Assembly (NCBI GenBank): GCA_947497265.1
Contig: CANMFP010000003.1
Span: 186,001-250,000 of the forward strand
Length of the DNA stretch: 64,000 bases
Direction of reading: 5' to 3'
Source of the DNA: an uncultured Isoptericola sp.
GTDB taxonomy: Bacteria > Actinomycetota > Actinomycetes > Actinomycetales > Cellulomonadaceae
Positions 9,511 to 17,991 of the stretch are shown piece after piece (positions within the stretch are counted from its first letter, which is position 1; every line of letters begins with the position of its first letter). The notes below the pieces were generated by a model. It saw only the letters and a list, made by a program, of their open reading frames with translations, ran no database searches and was not told where the DNA came from. Position numbers and translations under genes: made by a program.

Positions 9511-9634
9511 ACAGGAGACCGCTGGTTTCACCCGCTTACCGGTCTGTCGCCCGGCGTGGCCGGACTGGCAGCGACGCCACAAGACGGCACGATGACGGGA
9601 GCCGTGGCAACCGCGGCACGTCGATGAACGGGAT

Positions 9635-10333
9635 GTGGACGCGATGCAGGACGCCGAGACGGCCCTCACGAACGAGCTGCTCGAAGCAGTGCAGGAGCTG
9701 GAGCTCCGTCCTCGGGAACGCCGTTGGACGAGCGTCTCGTACTGCCTGCTCGACGCCGTCTGGTCGATCGGCGTCAACTACGACACCCACGTGGCCCCCA
9801 TGGTGCGCCGCGTCGCCGCACTCGCGGGCGACAAGCGTCCCGTCGTGTCGACCGACGAACCGGTCGCCTCGGACCCGTTGCCGCTGAGCGCCTTCCGGCG
9901 CACGTTCCCGGACGAGGCCGCACTGCGCGGAGCCACCTCCCAGCACCTCACCTCGACGACCAACGGCATCCGGAAGTCCGAGGCGGCCATCCGCTACGCC
10001 GACATCCTGCTCGGCCACGGCATCGACACGCTCGCCGACACCCGCGAAGCGCTGGTCGACGACGAGCGGGTCGAGAAGGTCTCGACCGCGCTGCGCGCGA
10101 TTCCAGGGGACGGGGTCCGAACCGACTACTTCTGGATGCTCGTCGGCGACGACGACCTGGTGAAACCGGACCGCATGGTCCTCCGCTTCCTCGGCAGGTA
10201 CGGCGTCGACACCGACATACGGGGAGCGAAGGCTGTGCTGCGAGGGCTGTCAGGACGCCTTTCCACCGCCGAGCGCAAGGTCACCCCGTGGATGGTCGAC
10301 CACGCGATCTGGCTCGCCCAACGATCCACGTGA
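9635..10333 (+). CDS. Hypothetical protein, possibly HhH-GPD-like
   Basis: A 232-residue soluble, mostly helical protein. The start is GTG 9635 or the ATG three codons later. Around residues 150-180 the segment AIPGDGVRTDYFWMLVGD followed by PDRMVLRFLGRYGV has the spacing of a helix-hairpin-helix plus the aspartate-containing loop of HhH-GPD DNA glycosylases (L/I-P-G-x-G ... D-x-x-V-x-R). The usual catalytic lysine is not obvious and there is no iron-sulphur cysteine cluster. Its place between a vWA operon and a NERD helicase suggests an accessory DNA-related role. I would treat it as a conserved protein of unknown function with a weak glycosylase-like resemblance. Confidence 0.6.
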   Translation: MDAMQDAETALTNELLEAVQELELRPRERRWTSVSYCLLDAVWSIGVNYDTHVAPMVRRVAALAGDKRPVVSTDEPVASDPLPLSAFRRTFPDEAALRGATSQHLTSTTNGIRKSEAAIRYADILLGHGIDTLADTREALVDDERVEKVSTALRAIPGDGVRTDYFWMLVGDDDLVKPDRMVLRFLGRYGVDTDIRGAKAVLRGLSGRLSTAERKVTPWMVDHAIWLAQRST

Positions 10334-10434
10334 CGTCGTGACCATCGGGAAGATCAGTTCGACCAGTCCACCGTCGGGCAGACGCTGATAGTCGCACCGA
10401 ACGCCTGTCCGATGGCAGCCAGGTCGCTCTTCGG

Positions 10435-12105
10435 CTATGACACATCTGCCCACACCTCGGCCTTCTCGAGCCGTCGCCGAACAGCCTCTCCGCCGACCTC
10501 CTCGATCCACTGCCGGTCCCCGACCACCACGAGCAGCGTCCGTGCCCGCGACAGCCCCGTGTACAACATCTCTCGCGCTCGTCCGAGATCGCGCACCCCG
10601 TTGACGGCGAGCACCACCACCGGTCGTTCGAGTCCCTTGAAACCGAGCACGTGCCCGTAGAACACGTCCTCGGCAGCGAAGAAGGCATCCCAGTACTCGG
10701 CGTACCCGCCGAGGGCCACCTCGTTGACCTGCTCGGGGTGCCGGCGCCCGGTAGCGAGCAGCGCCACGTCGCCGGGCGGCCACTCCTCCTCGAGGAGGGC
10801 CTCGACCGCGTCGTCCGCAGCTTCCAGCGCCGCAGTGGCGGGCACGTCCACCACCCGCACGAGCGGGCCGTCGAGCCCTCGCGGCTTCACCACGTCGTCC
10901 GACAGGGCACCGAAGACCTGGGCGATCTGCTTGGTGGAGCGCAGGTTCTCGTCCAGGGCGACGGGCACCAGCTCGAGCGGCACCCGACCGTCCCGGGGGA
11001 AGACGCGCTGCGCGTCGTCCAGGAACACGTAGACCCCGCCGTCGCCCGGGTCGCGCAGGCACTGCAGCAGCGACGGCCACCACAGGTCACCGAAGTCCTG
11101 CGCCTCGTCGACGACGACGGCGTCGAACAGGTCGCCCGCGGCCCGCTCGCCCGCCAGCCGGCCGAGCTCGAGCGGAAGATCACGCTCCCAGTACTCGGGG
11201 TCGTCGTCCCGCCCACCGGTGGCACCCCAGGAGAGCGGCAGGTCGTGGAAGAGGCCGACGTACGCGGGGCGCTCCCGCCGTGGCCAGGTAGCGGTGACCC
11301 GCTCGAAGTACCGTCCGAGGCCGCGCGAGTAGCACAGCAGGGCCACCCGCTCGCCGGCCTTTGTCCGCCGTCGTGCCTGCTCCAGCGCGAGGTACGTCTT
11401 GCCGGACCCGGCGCCTCCGACGACGCGCATCCGCCGCACCTGACCCAGGGCGTCGAGGATGCGCGCCTGGTCGCGCGTCATCTGCTCGAGCCGTGTCTCG
11501 TGCTCGATCGCTCGCGTGAGGTTCTCCGACTGGCTCGGGAACCCGCCGGCGATCGCGTCGACGAGCTCGCCCACCGCGGCGTCGTCCAGCGGGAAGTGCC
11601 CCTGGCCGTGACGCTCGATCGCGTGCTTGACGCGCTGGGCCACGCCTCCGCCGGATTCGACGTCACCCCGGTCGATCAACATCTCACGCGGCAGGTCGAG
11701 TGCGTCCCACGTACTCGGCACGTACCGGTGCGGAAACGCCACCAGGTGCGCCGTGCGGGACGACCCGGCGAGCGTGCCCCGCTCGCGCAGGAGCGCCTGC
11801 AGCGCATGCCGTGCACCCTGAACCTGCGCCACCGGGTCGATGCGGTGCCGGTGGGTGCCGCTGCCCTGGTACCAGATACCGTCCGCGCGCTCGATGTGGC
11901 CGCCCTTGACCTCGATCGCCGCGACGCCGACCCGGGGCCACGCGACCACCAGGTCGATCTCGTACTCCTGCTCGTCCTCCTGGAGGTGCACTCCGTGGAA
12001 CACGACCGCCTCGTCGGGGAGCTGCTCGCACAGCGCCTCCCACACCGCGCGCTCCGATCCGCCGTCGTCGGGGAACCGCGGCTCCGGCGGAAAGGAACGA
12101 ACCAT
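10435..12105 (-). CDS. NERD nuclease domain - superfamily 1 helicase fusion
   Basis: A 556-residue protein. The N-terminus (about 15-150) is a NERD (nuclease-related) domain with the expected acidic/lysine positions: EIDLVV (D51) and IEVKGG (E65, K67). The helicase part has Walker A GGAGSGKT (230-237), a VVVDEAQDFGDLWW motif II, DENLRST, and a C-terminal YTGLSRART motif VI. ATG 12103-12105 is chosen because the more upstream in-frame start adds non-conserved residues; a TATGAA hexamer sits 6 bp before it. NERD-SF1 proteins are widespread in actinobacterial accessory regions and are thought to act on DNA. The stop lies 101 bp from the convergent gene. Confidence 0.85.
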   Translation of the reverse strand: MVRSFPPEPRFPDDGGSERAVWEALCEQLPDEAVVFHGVHLQEDEQEYEIDLVVAWPRVGVAAIEVKGGHIERADGIWYQGSGTHRHRIDPVAQVQGARHALQALLRERGTLAGSSRTAHLVAFPHRYVPSTWDALDLPREMLIDRGDVESGGGVAQRVKHAIERHGQGHFPLDDAAVGELVDAIAGGFPSQSENLTRAIEHETRLEQMTRDQARILDALGQVRRMRVVGGAGSGKTYLALEQARRRTKAGERVALLCYSRGLGRYFERVTATWPRRERPAYVGLFHDLPLSWGATGGRDDDPEYWERDLPLELGRLAGERAAGDLFDAVVVDEAQDFGDLWWPSLLQCLRDPGDGGVYVFLDDAQRVFPRDGRVPLELVPVALDENLRSTKQIAQVFGALSDDVVKPRGLDGPLVRVVDVPATAALEAADDAVEALLEEEWPPGDVALLATGRRHPEQVNEVALGGYAEYWDAFFAAEDVFYGHVLGFKGLERPVVVLAVNGVRDLGRAREMLYTGLSRARTLLVVVGDRQWIEEVGGEAVRRRLEKAEVWADVS

Positions 12106-12402
12106 GGGTGATTCATACCCGATCGCCGTTCCGAGTCCAGCCAGAAACCAAGAAATGGTCGCCGTGGTCACGCGATTTCACCCTCTCCGTTCATCGCCGG
12201 GTGGGTGAGATCTCCGTCGCCCTGGAGACGCGGGGTGAGGCAGCACCCGTTGAGCGACGTCGGGTCGTACTCCACGACGGCCATGCGGATCAGCGTGGCC
12301 TCGTGGAAGACGACGCCCGAAGACGCGGCCTGGGCGGCGGACGCCATCGTCGAGCTGTCTCGAACCTGCTGAACCGCCGCGCCCGGCTGCCTGCCGCGGC
12401 CA
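12106..12402. other. 297-bp gap with a possible small ORF
   Basis: No recognised gene. On the minus strand a 59-codon frame (ATG 12345-12347 to TGA 12168-12170) reads plausibly (RMAVVEYDPTSLNGCCLTPR inside), but no Shine-Dalgarno sequence or homologue is apparent. It lies between two minus-strand genes and could be a small protein or the remnant of a larger one. Confidence 0.25.
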
Positions 12403-13203
12403 TCACTTCACCGAGACCTCGACCCCGTCCGAGAACATCGAGTCGTGCAGCTCGAGCGTGGCCGGGGTGGCCTTCTTCGGCAGGTCGAACACGACCACGC
12501 CGTCGACGGTGTTGCCCGGGTTGATCTCGTTGAGGAAGCTGTTCGAGTCCTCGAGGTAGATCGCCGCCCCGGTGTCTGCGGAGTGGGTCCGCCCCTTCGT
12601 GTCGACAAGCTCCTGCGAGTCGCCGTCGAAGTACTGCGCCTCGTCGCCGATGTTCTCCACCGTCATGTGGACCAGCACGAACTGGCCCTGCGCCTTCTCG
12701 TTGAGGAAGTCGTCGCCGATCTGCTTGACGCCGTCCTCCAGCTCGGTGACGGTGAACTCGAACTTGCCGTCGCGCACGGCGTCACCCAAGCCGGGCAGGT
12801 CGGCCGCGGCAGGCTCCTCGGCATCCTCCTCGGCCGCGGCATCCTCGTCAGCCGCGCCGCCGTCGTCGGCGGGCGTGTCTGCGGCGGCGTCCTCGACGAC
12901 GGTCGTGCCGCCGTCGGCCACGGCCGGGTCCTCGTCCCCGCCGCCCAGCTGCGCCCCGACGATCGCGACGCCGACGAGCGCGCCGAGGCCCGTGAGGACC
13001 TTGTGCCGGGCAAACCAGCTCTTGCGCTTCTCGGGCGCCGGGGGCGGCGGCGCCCAGCCCTGAGCGGGCTGACCGTACGGCGGCTGCTGACCGTACGGCG
13101 ACGGGGCCGACGACGGCGCGGCACCGCCCGGTGCGGAGCCGGCGGGAGGCGGGCCGAAGGACGAGGGCTGCTGCTGCGACGGGTCGGGCTGCTGCATGGA
13201 CAT
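12403..13203 (-). CDS. Membrane-anchored DUF4352-type exported protein
   Basis: A 266-residue protein. It has a proline/glutamine-rich cytoplasmic N-terminus (about 1-70, PYGQQPPYGQ), a basic stretch KRKSWFARHK, one transmembrane helix (VLTGLGALVGVAIVGAQL), a long acidic Asp/Ala/Glu linker, then a C-terminal beta-sandwich. The segment QFVLVHMTVENIGDEAQYF through FDLPKKATPATLELHD is typical of DUF4352 (telokin-like) lipoprotein domains, which occur on the outer face of the membrane in Gram-positives. The start at 13201-13203 has a good ribosome-binding site (AGGAG, 6 bp upstream). The function is unknown; it is probably an envelope-associated binding domain. The adjacent two-component system points the other way and need not be related. 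Confidence 0.8.
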   Translation of the reverse strand: MSMQQPDPSQQQPSSFGPPPAGSAPGGAAPSSAPSPYGQQPPYGQPAQGWAPPPPAPEKRKSWFARHKVLTGLGALVGVAIVGAQLGGGDEDPAVADGGTTVVEDAAADTPADDGGAADEDAAAEEDAEEPAAADLPGLGDAVRDGKFEFTVTELEDGVKQIGDDFLNEKAQGQFVLVHMTVENIGDEAQYFDGDSQELVDTKGRTHSADTGAAIYLEDSNSFLNEINPGNTVDGVVVFDLPKKATPATLELHDSMFSDGVEVSVK

Positions 13204-13363
13204 GGTGTCTCCTGAGCGGATGGGTCGGATGCGAACGGCACGATCGTGCGCCTCGGCGCCACCGCCTCGGATCCCCTGATCGGGTCGGCCCGCCGAGCCG
13301 AACGGTGGAGCCCGCGCGAGGAGCACGAGCCGATCCGGGGACGCCGCCGTCGGAGGCTTCTCG

Positions 13364-13369
13364 TACGCT
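13364..13369 (+). promoter_or_regulatory. -10 element (TACGCT), leaderless start
   Basis: TACGCT lies 6 bp before ATG 13376 of the kinase gene. With a start point about 7 bp downstream of a -10 box, transcription would begin at the ATG itself. No ribosome-binding site is visible. Confidence 0.55.
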
Positions 13370-13375
13370 CACCGC

Positions 13376-14749
13376 ATGCACCCGCCATCGCCCCCTCCCC
13401 CGCCCGGCGGTCCGCCGCCCGGGTACGGCGGCGGTTGGACGGGATACGGCGCCCCACCCCCGCCGCCGCGACCCGCGACGCCCCTGCCGGTCGCCCCGCA
13501 CCCGCCGCCCCGCCGCCGGGGCCGCACCGTCTGGAACGTCCTCGGCACCATCGGCGCCGTCGTCGTCGCCTGGTTCTGCGCGATGACCGGCCTCGCCATG
13601 GCCTCGCCGGAGACGCCGACGGACGCGCAGCTCGCGGCAGACATCCTGTGGTTCTTGGTCGCCGGCGGCGTCGCGACGGCGATGGTGTGGCGGCAGCGGC
13701 ACCCCGTCGTGGTGTGTCTCGCGACGGCGGTGATCGGCGTCGTGAGCCCGCTCGGCGCCGTCGCCCCGCTGATCGCGCTGCCCTGGGTGGTGGCCCGCAC
13801 CGACTGGCGCCGGAGCCTGCTGTGCGGGGGCGCCACCGCGGCCGCGCTCGTCGCCACGTTCTGGCGCGACGGCTCCCGCACCCAGGAGAACGTCATCTTC
13901 TCGGCGACCTTCGAGGACGGCGGCCCGATGACGTACATGTCGCCGCTCGGGTACACGATCCTCGGGGCGCTCGCGCTCGGGCTCGCCGTCGGGGTCGGGC
14001 TGCTGCGCCGCCGGGCGACCCGAGCCGACGCGGACGCGGACGCCGCCCGCGCCGTGGCCGTGGCCGAGGCCGGCCGGGCCGCTACCTGGCAACAGCAGTC
14101 GCAGTCTCTGCAGACGGAGCTCTCCCGGCAGGAGGAGCGTGACCTCATCGCCCGGGAGATGCACGACACGGTGGCCCACCAGCTCTCGTTGATGTCGCTT
14201 CAGGCGTCGGCGCTCGAGGTGTCGTCCGACGACGGCGAGATCGGGGACGCCGCCCGGTCGATGCGCGCCTCGGCGCACCACGCGCTGGAGGAGATGCGCA
14301 CGCTCATCACGTCCCTGCGCGAGGGGGCGGACGGCTACGCCGCCCGCTCCTGGTCGCTGGCCGACCTCGCCGACCTGCTCGACGCGGCCCGCGAGCGCGG
14401 CGTCGACCTGGTCGCGACGGTCTTCGTCTCCGACGGGGACTCCGCGCCGGCGACCCTCACCCGCACCGTGTACCGGGTCGTCCAGGAGTCGCTGACCAAC
14501 GCCACCAAGCACGCCCCCGGCTCCCGGGTCGCGGTGAACGTCCGGGCCCGTCCCGGGGACGGCATCGACATCACCGTGCGCAACCCGCCGTCGTCGGCGC
14601 CCGCACCGGACGCCGTGCCGGGCAGCGGCTCCGGGATCCTCGGGATGCGCGAACGGTGCGAGGCGCTCGACGGCACCTTCGACGCCGGATGGCAGGACGA
14701 CGGCACGTTCCTCGTGCGCGTCCACCTGCCGTGGGCGGCGGCCTCCTAG
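13376..14749 (+). CDS. Sensor histidine kinase (HisKA_3 / NarL-type)
   Basis: A 457-residue kinase. It has a proline-rich N-terminus (1-45), then four or five hydrophobic segments between about 55 and 220 forming a membrane sensor, a short coiled-coil linker, and the dimerisation/phosphoacceptor helix REMHDTVAHQLS with His263. A HATPase domain (VVQESLTNATKHAPGS, GSGILGMRERCEAL) ends at 457. The order matches the NarL-partner kinases with few extracellular residues, which usually sense membrane or intramembrane signals. The LuxR-type response regulator gene follows 70 bp downstream on the same strand and is its evident partner. The stimulus cannot be inferred. Confidence 0.93.
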   Translation: MHPPSPPPPPGGPPPGYGGGWTGYGAPPPPPRPATPLPVAPHPPPRRRGRTVWNVLGTIGAVVVAWFCAMTGLAMASPETPTDAQLAADILWFLVAGGVATAMVWRQRHPVVVCLATAVIGVVSPLGAVAPLIALPWVVARTDWRRSLLCGGATAAALVATFWRDGSRTQENVIFSATFEDGGPMTYMSPLGYTILGALALGLAVGVGLLRRRATRADADADAARAVAVAEAGRAATWQQQSQSLQTELSRQEERDLIAREMHDTVAHQLSLMSLQASALEVSSDDGEIGDAARSMRASAHHALEEMRTLITSLREGADGYAARSWSLADLADLLDAARERGVDLVATVFVSDGDSAPATLTRTVYRVVQESLTNATKHAPGSRVAVNVRARPGDGIDITVRNPPSSAPAPDAVPGSGSGILGMRERCEALDGTFDAGWQDDGTFLVRVHLPWAAAS

Positions 14750-14805
14750 ATCCGCTCGGTGGGCCCGTCCCGCGGGCCGGCCCTGGCGATGTCGCAGGTG
14801 GGCGC

Positions 14806-14811
14806 TACTGT
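14806..14811 (+). promoter_or_regulatory. -10 element (TACTGT) for the response regulator
   Basis: TACTGT is 7 bp upstream of GTG 14819, the arrangement of a leaderless promoter. It helps choose GTG 14819 over the upstream in-frame starts. Confidence 0.5.
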
Positions 14812-14818
14812 CGACGTC

Positions 14819-15457
14819 GTGGTGAGGGTCTTGGTCGTCGACGACGACGCGATGGTGCGGAGCTTCCTGCGGCAGATCCTGACGAAGCGCGGGATCGACG
14901 TCGTCGCGGAGGCCGCCGACGGCGACGAGGTGGTGCCCGCGGTGCAGGCGCACCACCCGGACGTCGTGCTCATGGACCTGCGCATGGAGCGCATGGACGG
15001 GGTGCGGGCCACCGCGGCGGTCGTCGGGCTGCCGGACCCGCCCGGCGTCGTCGCCATGACCTCGTTCGACACCGAGTCGACCATCCTGGACGCCGTGCAC
15101 GCCGGTGCGGCCGGGTTCCTCGCCAAGGACGCCGGGCCGGACGAGCTGGTGGCCGCCGTCGAGGCCGTGGCGTCCGGCGACGGCGCGCTGTCCCCTCGCG
15201 CGGCCCGTGTGGTGATGGAGCAGGTGGCCGCGGCGCCGACGGCGCGTGGCCGGCGGGAGGCGCAGGACCAGCTGGCCCTCCTCACCGACCGCGAGCTCGA
15301 GATCGCCCGCTGCGCGGCCGAGGGGCTGTCCAACATCGAGATCGCCGGGCGCCTGTACCTGGGCGAGGCGACGGTGAAGACCCACCTGGGCAAGGCCTGC
15401 CAGAAGCTCGGCGTGAACCGCGTCCGCCTGGCGCTGCTCGTGGACCGCGCGAGCTGA
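14819..15457 (+). CDS. LuxR/NarL-family response regulator
   Basis: A 212-residue two-domain regulator. The receiver domain has the acidic pocket VVDDD near the start, the phosphoacceptor Asp in VVLMDLRM (about residue 53), a conserved Ser/Thr in AMTSFD and Lys in FLAKDAGP. The C-terminal LuxR HTH reads LTDRELEIARCAAEGLSNIE with KTHLGKACQKLGV in the recognition region. It is paired with the upstream histidine kinase. The start is uncertain among GTG 14819, GTG 14822 and ATG 14789; the leaderless -10 favours 14819. Target genes are not identifiable from the window. Confidence 0.93.
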   Translation: MVRVLVVDDDAMVRSFLRQILTKRGIDVVAEAADGDEVVPAVQAHHPDVVLMDLRMERMDGVRATAAVVGLPDPPGVVAMTSFDTESTILDAVHAGAAGFLAKDAGPDELVAAVEAVASGDGALSPRAARVVMEQVAAAPTARGRREAQDQLALLTDRELEIARCAAEGLSNIEIAGRLYLGEATVKTHLGKACQKLGVNRVRLALLVDRAS

Positions 15458-15536
15458 GGACCGCGTCCGTGTGACGCTGCCGGCACCCGTCACGCAGGCG
15501 ACACCCCGCCGTCGTCCCGATGTCACCCCCGCCCCC

Positions 15537-15542
15537 TACCGT
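15537..15542 (+). promoter_or_regulatory. -10 element (TACCGT) before the EEP gene
   Basis: TACCGT lies 6 bp upstream of ATG 15549. There is no Shine-Dalgarno sequence, which indicates a leaderless transcript and sets the start of the secreted phosphoesterase. Confidence 0.5.
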
Positions 15543-15548
15543 GGCGCC

Positions 15549-16826
15549 ATGACGATGCGACGAGGCACCACCCTGTCTGCCGCCACCGCGCTCGCCGTGG
15601 CGCTGTCGGCCGCGCTCGCGCCGGCGGCCGTCGGCGACGCCGGCCAGGGCCACGGCGGCCCCGGCCACCACGGGGGCGGCCACGGTCACGGCAAGAAGGC
15701 CGAGACGCTGCGCGTCGCGACGTACAACCTGTCGCTCAACCGCGCCACGGAAGGCGAGCTGCAGGCGGACCTGGCCACGGGCGACGACGCGCAGGCGGCC
15801 ACGGTCGCGGAGGTCATCCAGCGCGCGAACCCGGACGTGGTGCTGCTCAACGAGTTCGACTTCGACGCCGCGGGCACCGCCGTCGACCTCTTCCGCGAGA
15901 ACTACCTCGAGGTGGGCCAGGGCGGCGCTGACCCTGTGGAGTACCGCTACGCCTACTCGGCGCCGTCGAACACCGGGATCCCGAGCGGGTTCGACCTCAA
16001 CAACGACGGCACGGTCGGCGGTGGCGACGACGCCTTCGGGTTCGGCGACTTCCCCGGCCAGTACGGCATGGTCGTGCTGTCCAAGTATCCGATCGCCACG
16101 GACGGCGTCCGCACGTTCCAGCACTTCCTGTGGAAGGACATGCCGGGCGCCCTGCTCCCGGACGACCCGGACACCCCCGAGCCCGCCGACTGGTTCAGCC
16201 CCGAGGAGCTCGAGGTGGTCCGCCTGTCGAGCAAGTCGCACTGGGACGTACCGATCCGCGTCGGCCGCAAGACGGTGCACGTCCTCGCCTCGCACCCCAC
16301 GCCGCCCACCTTCGACGGCCCCGAAGACCGCAACGGACGCCGCAACCACGACGAGATCCGCTTCTGGGCGGACTACGTCACCCCCGGCAAGGCCTCGCGC
16401 TACATCGAGGACGACGACGGCGGCCGCGGCGGTCTGCGCGGCGGCGACCGGTTCGTGATCCTCGGCGACCAGAACGCCGACCCGCACGACGGCGACTCGT
16501 ACGACGTCGCTATCGACCAGCTCCTGGAGCACCGGCGCATCACCGACCCGCTGCCGGCGTCGACCGGTGCCGTCGAGGCCAGCGCACTCCAGGGCGGCGC
16601 CAACGACGCGCACACCGGTGACCCGGCGTACGACACGGCCGACTTCGCCGACACCGCGCCCGGCAACCTGCGCGCCGACTACGTGCTCCCGTCGAAGCAC
16701 GGGCTGCGCGTGCGCGACGCCGGCGTGTTCTGGCCGACGCTCGAAGACCCGCTGTCCCGCCTGACCGGGACCTACCCGTTCCCGAGCAGCGACCACCGCC
16801 TGGTCTGGGTCGACCTCACGGTCTGA
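15549..16826 (+). CDS. Secreted endonuclease/exonuclease/phosphatase-family protein
   Basis: A 425-residue exported enzyme. It has a signal peptide of about 30 residues (TLSAATALAVALSAALAPAA), then a Gly/His-rich linker (GHGGPGHHGGGHGHGKK) that may bind metal. The EEP fold follows: RVATYNLSLNR, metal-binding Asn/Glu in VVLLNEFDFD, catalytic-type HVLASHPTPPT, and the final SSDHRLVWVDL. A GDQNADP loop provides another pair of active-site residues. The substrate may be a phosphodiester or phosphomonoester (DNA, lipid or phytate-like); phosphate salvage is possible but unproven. The downstream GNAT gene is convergent and only about 10 bp away. Confidence 0.9.
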   Translation: MTMRRGTTLSAATALAVALSAALAPAAVGDAGQGHGGPGHHGGGHGHGKKAETLRVATYNLSLNRATEGELQADLATGDDAQAATVAEVIQRANPDVVLLNEFDFDAAGTAVDLFRENYLEVGQGGADPVEYRYAYSAPSNTGIPSGFDLNNDGTVGGGDDAFGFGDFPGQYGMVVLSKYPIATDGVRTFQHFLWKDMPGALLPDDPDTPEPADWFSPEELEVVRLSSKSHWDVPIRVGRKTVHVLASHPTPPTFDGPEDRNGRRNHDEIRFWADYVTPGKASRYIEDDDGGRGGLRGGDRFVILGDQNADPHDGDSYDVAIDQLLEHRRITDPLPASTGAVEASALQGGANDAHTGDPAYDTADFADTAPGNLRADYVLPSKHGLRVRDAGVFWPTLEDPLSRLTGTYPFPSSDHRLVWVDLTV

Positions 16827-16836
16827 GCGCCGTCCG

Positions 16837-17355
16837 TCAGGCGGCGACGGCGGCCCGGGTCTCGATCCAGTACCGACGCTTGGGCGCCACGCCCTCGACG
16901 GCGCGCACGTCCTCCAGCACGCCGCCGCACGCCTCGATGACGGCGGCGGACCCGACGTTGTCTTCGTCGCAGGTCACCAGGGCGCGGTCCACGCCGGACT
17001 CGGCGAGCAGCGCGAGCGACTGCCGGAGGATCTCGGTGGCGTACCCCTGGCGGCGGTGCGCCGGTGCCACGCCGTAGCCGATGTGCCCGCCGACCTCGCG
17101 CAGGAAGTCGGTGAGCGCATACCGGATCGAGACGCGTCCCACCGGCTCGCCGTCGACCTCGGCCACGAGGAAGTCGGCGCGGACGCGGCCCGGCGGGAGG
17201 TCGGTGCCGGCGGACTCGCGCCGGATCTGCTCGAGCACCTCGTCCCAGGTGCCCTCGGCCAGCAGGAACTCGAAGCCCTCGGGGGCGAGCTCGGCGTGCA
17301 GACGGCGCAGCACGGTCTCGTCGTCGGGTCGGGGCGGGCGCAGGATCAACGACAT
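16837..17355 (-). CDS. GNAT-family N-acetyltransferase
   Basis: A 172-residue acetyltransferase. The N-terminal LRPPRPDDETVLRRLHAEL strand-helix is followed by the acetyl-CoA-binding motif A (IGYGVAPAHRRQGYATEILR, R/Q-x-x-G-x-A) and the alpha4 segment CDEDNVGSAAVIEACG. The ATG at 17353-17355 is preferred over longer starts because the fold begins immediately after it. The acceptor substrate is unknown. It is the reverse-strand neighbour of the RHH antitoxin gene, with a 73-bp divergent intergenic region. Confidence 0.88.
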   Translation of the reverse strand: MSLILRPPRPDDETVLRRLHAELAPEGFEFLLAEGTWDEVLEQIRRESAGTDLPPGRVRADFLVAEVDGEPVGRVSIRYALTDFLREVGGHIGYGVAPAHRRQGYATEILRQSLALLAESGVDRALVTCDEDNVGSAAVIEACGGVLEDVRAVEGVAPKRRYWIETRAAVAA

Positions 17356-17415
17356 GCCGGGATTCTGCCGGACGGTGTCGACCGGGCCAACCCGATTTCC
17401 GCGCCGGGACGTCGG

Positions 17416-17421
17416 TATGAT
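17416..17421 (+). promoter_or_regulatory. -10 element (TATGAT) of the toxin-antitoxin operon
   Basis: A consensus TATGAT lies 7 bp before ATG 17429. The AGGAG in between is too close to the ATG to act as a normal ribosome-binding site, so a leaderless start is likely. Confidence 0.6.
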
Positions 17422-17428
17422 CAGGAGT

Positions 17429-17626
17429 ATGAACGTTTCCGGCATGACGACGATCAAGGTCCCCGTGGCGTTGCGCGACCGCCTGCGTGAGCGCGCCGAG
17501 GCTCAGCACATCACGCAGGCCGAGGCGCTCGAACGTCTGCTCGAGAACGCGGAGGACCAACGCATCGATGCCTTCGTCGCCGAGGCGTTCGACCGCTGGC
17601 AGCCTGCCCTCGACAAGCTCGCGTGA
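17429..17626 (+). CDS. Ribbon-helix-helix antitoxin
   Basis: A 65-residue protein. MTTIKVPVALRDRLRERAEA is a typical ribbon-helix-helix start (beta strand, then two helices), followed by ITQAEALERLLENAE. The acidic C-terminal tail (RIDAFVAEAFDRWQPALDKL) would neutralise the toxin. It overlaps the Doc-type toxin gene (GTGA). RHH antitoxins autorepress their operon by binding near the promoter. The start could also be ATG 17444 (MTTIK). Confidence 0.85.
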   Translation: MNVSGMTTIKVPVALRDRLRERAEAQHITQAEALERLLENAEDQRIDAFVAEAFDRWQPALDKLA

Positions 17627-17991
17627 CCCGCTACGTCACGCTGTCGGACGCCCTGCGGATCGTGGAGCGAGGCGGCTGGGCCGTCCGTGACCTCGGCATG
17701 CTCGACTCCGTGGTCCAGCGCCCTCGTGCACACATGTACGAGGTCGAGCTGTACGACGGGCTGCACCTCAAGGCGGCCGCGATGATGGACTCGGCCAACC
17801 GGTTGCATCCCCTGGTCGACGGCAACAAGCGCTTGTCCCTGGTGCTCACCGATGTCTTCTACGCCCTGAACGGTCTGCGCCTGGAGTCCGACCAGGACGA
17901 GATGGTCGATCTCATCCTCACGATCGCCGGGGATCACCTGCCGTTGCCGTCGATCGCCGAATGGCTCTCGGCGCACGTCCGCACCCTCTGA
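17623..17991 (+). CDS. doc: Doc/Fic-family toxin (death-on-curing)
   Basis: A 122-residue protein with the Doc-type Fic core HPLVDGNKR (compare H-x-F-x-D-G-N-K-R), which in Doc phosphorylates elongation factor Tu. The N-terminus (TLSDALRIVERGGWAVRDLG) and the ANRLHPLVDGNKRLSLVL helix match Doc in order and length. It starts at GTG 17623, overlapping the antitoxin stop, so translation is coupled. The third motif position is Leu rather than the usual Phe. A chromosomal toxin-antitoxin module is the obvious reading; whether the toxin is active is unknown. Confidence 0.88.
   Translation: MTRYVTLSDALRIVERGGWAVRDLGMLDSVVQRPRAHMYEVELYDGLHLKAAAMMDSANRLHPLVDGNKRLSLVLTDVFYALNGLRLESDQDEMVDLILTIAGDHLPLPSIAEWLSAHVRTL

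Noticed and set aside
12848-15526. An 892-codon open frame on the minus strand
   Set aside because: It lies opposite the kinase and response regulator genes, has no recognisable domain and is Arg/His/Gly-rich, as expected for a shadow frame in very GC-rich DNA.
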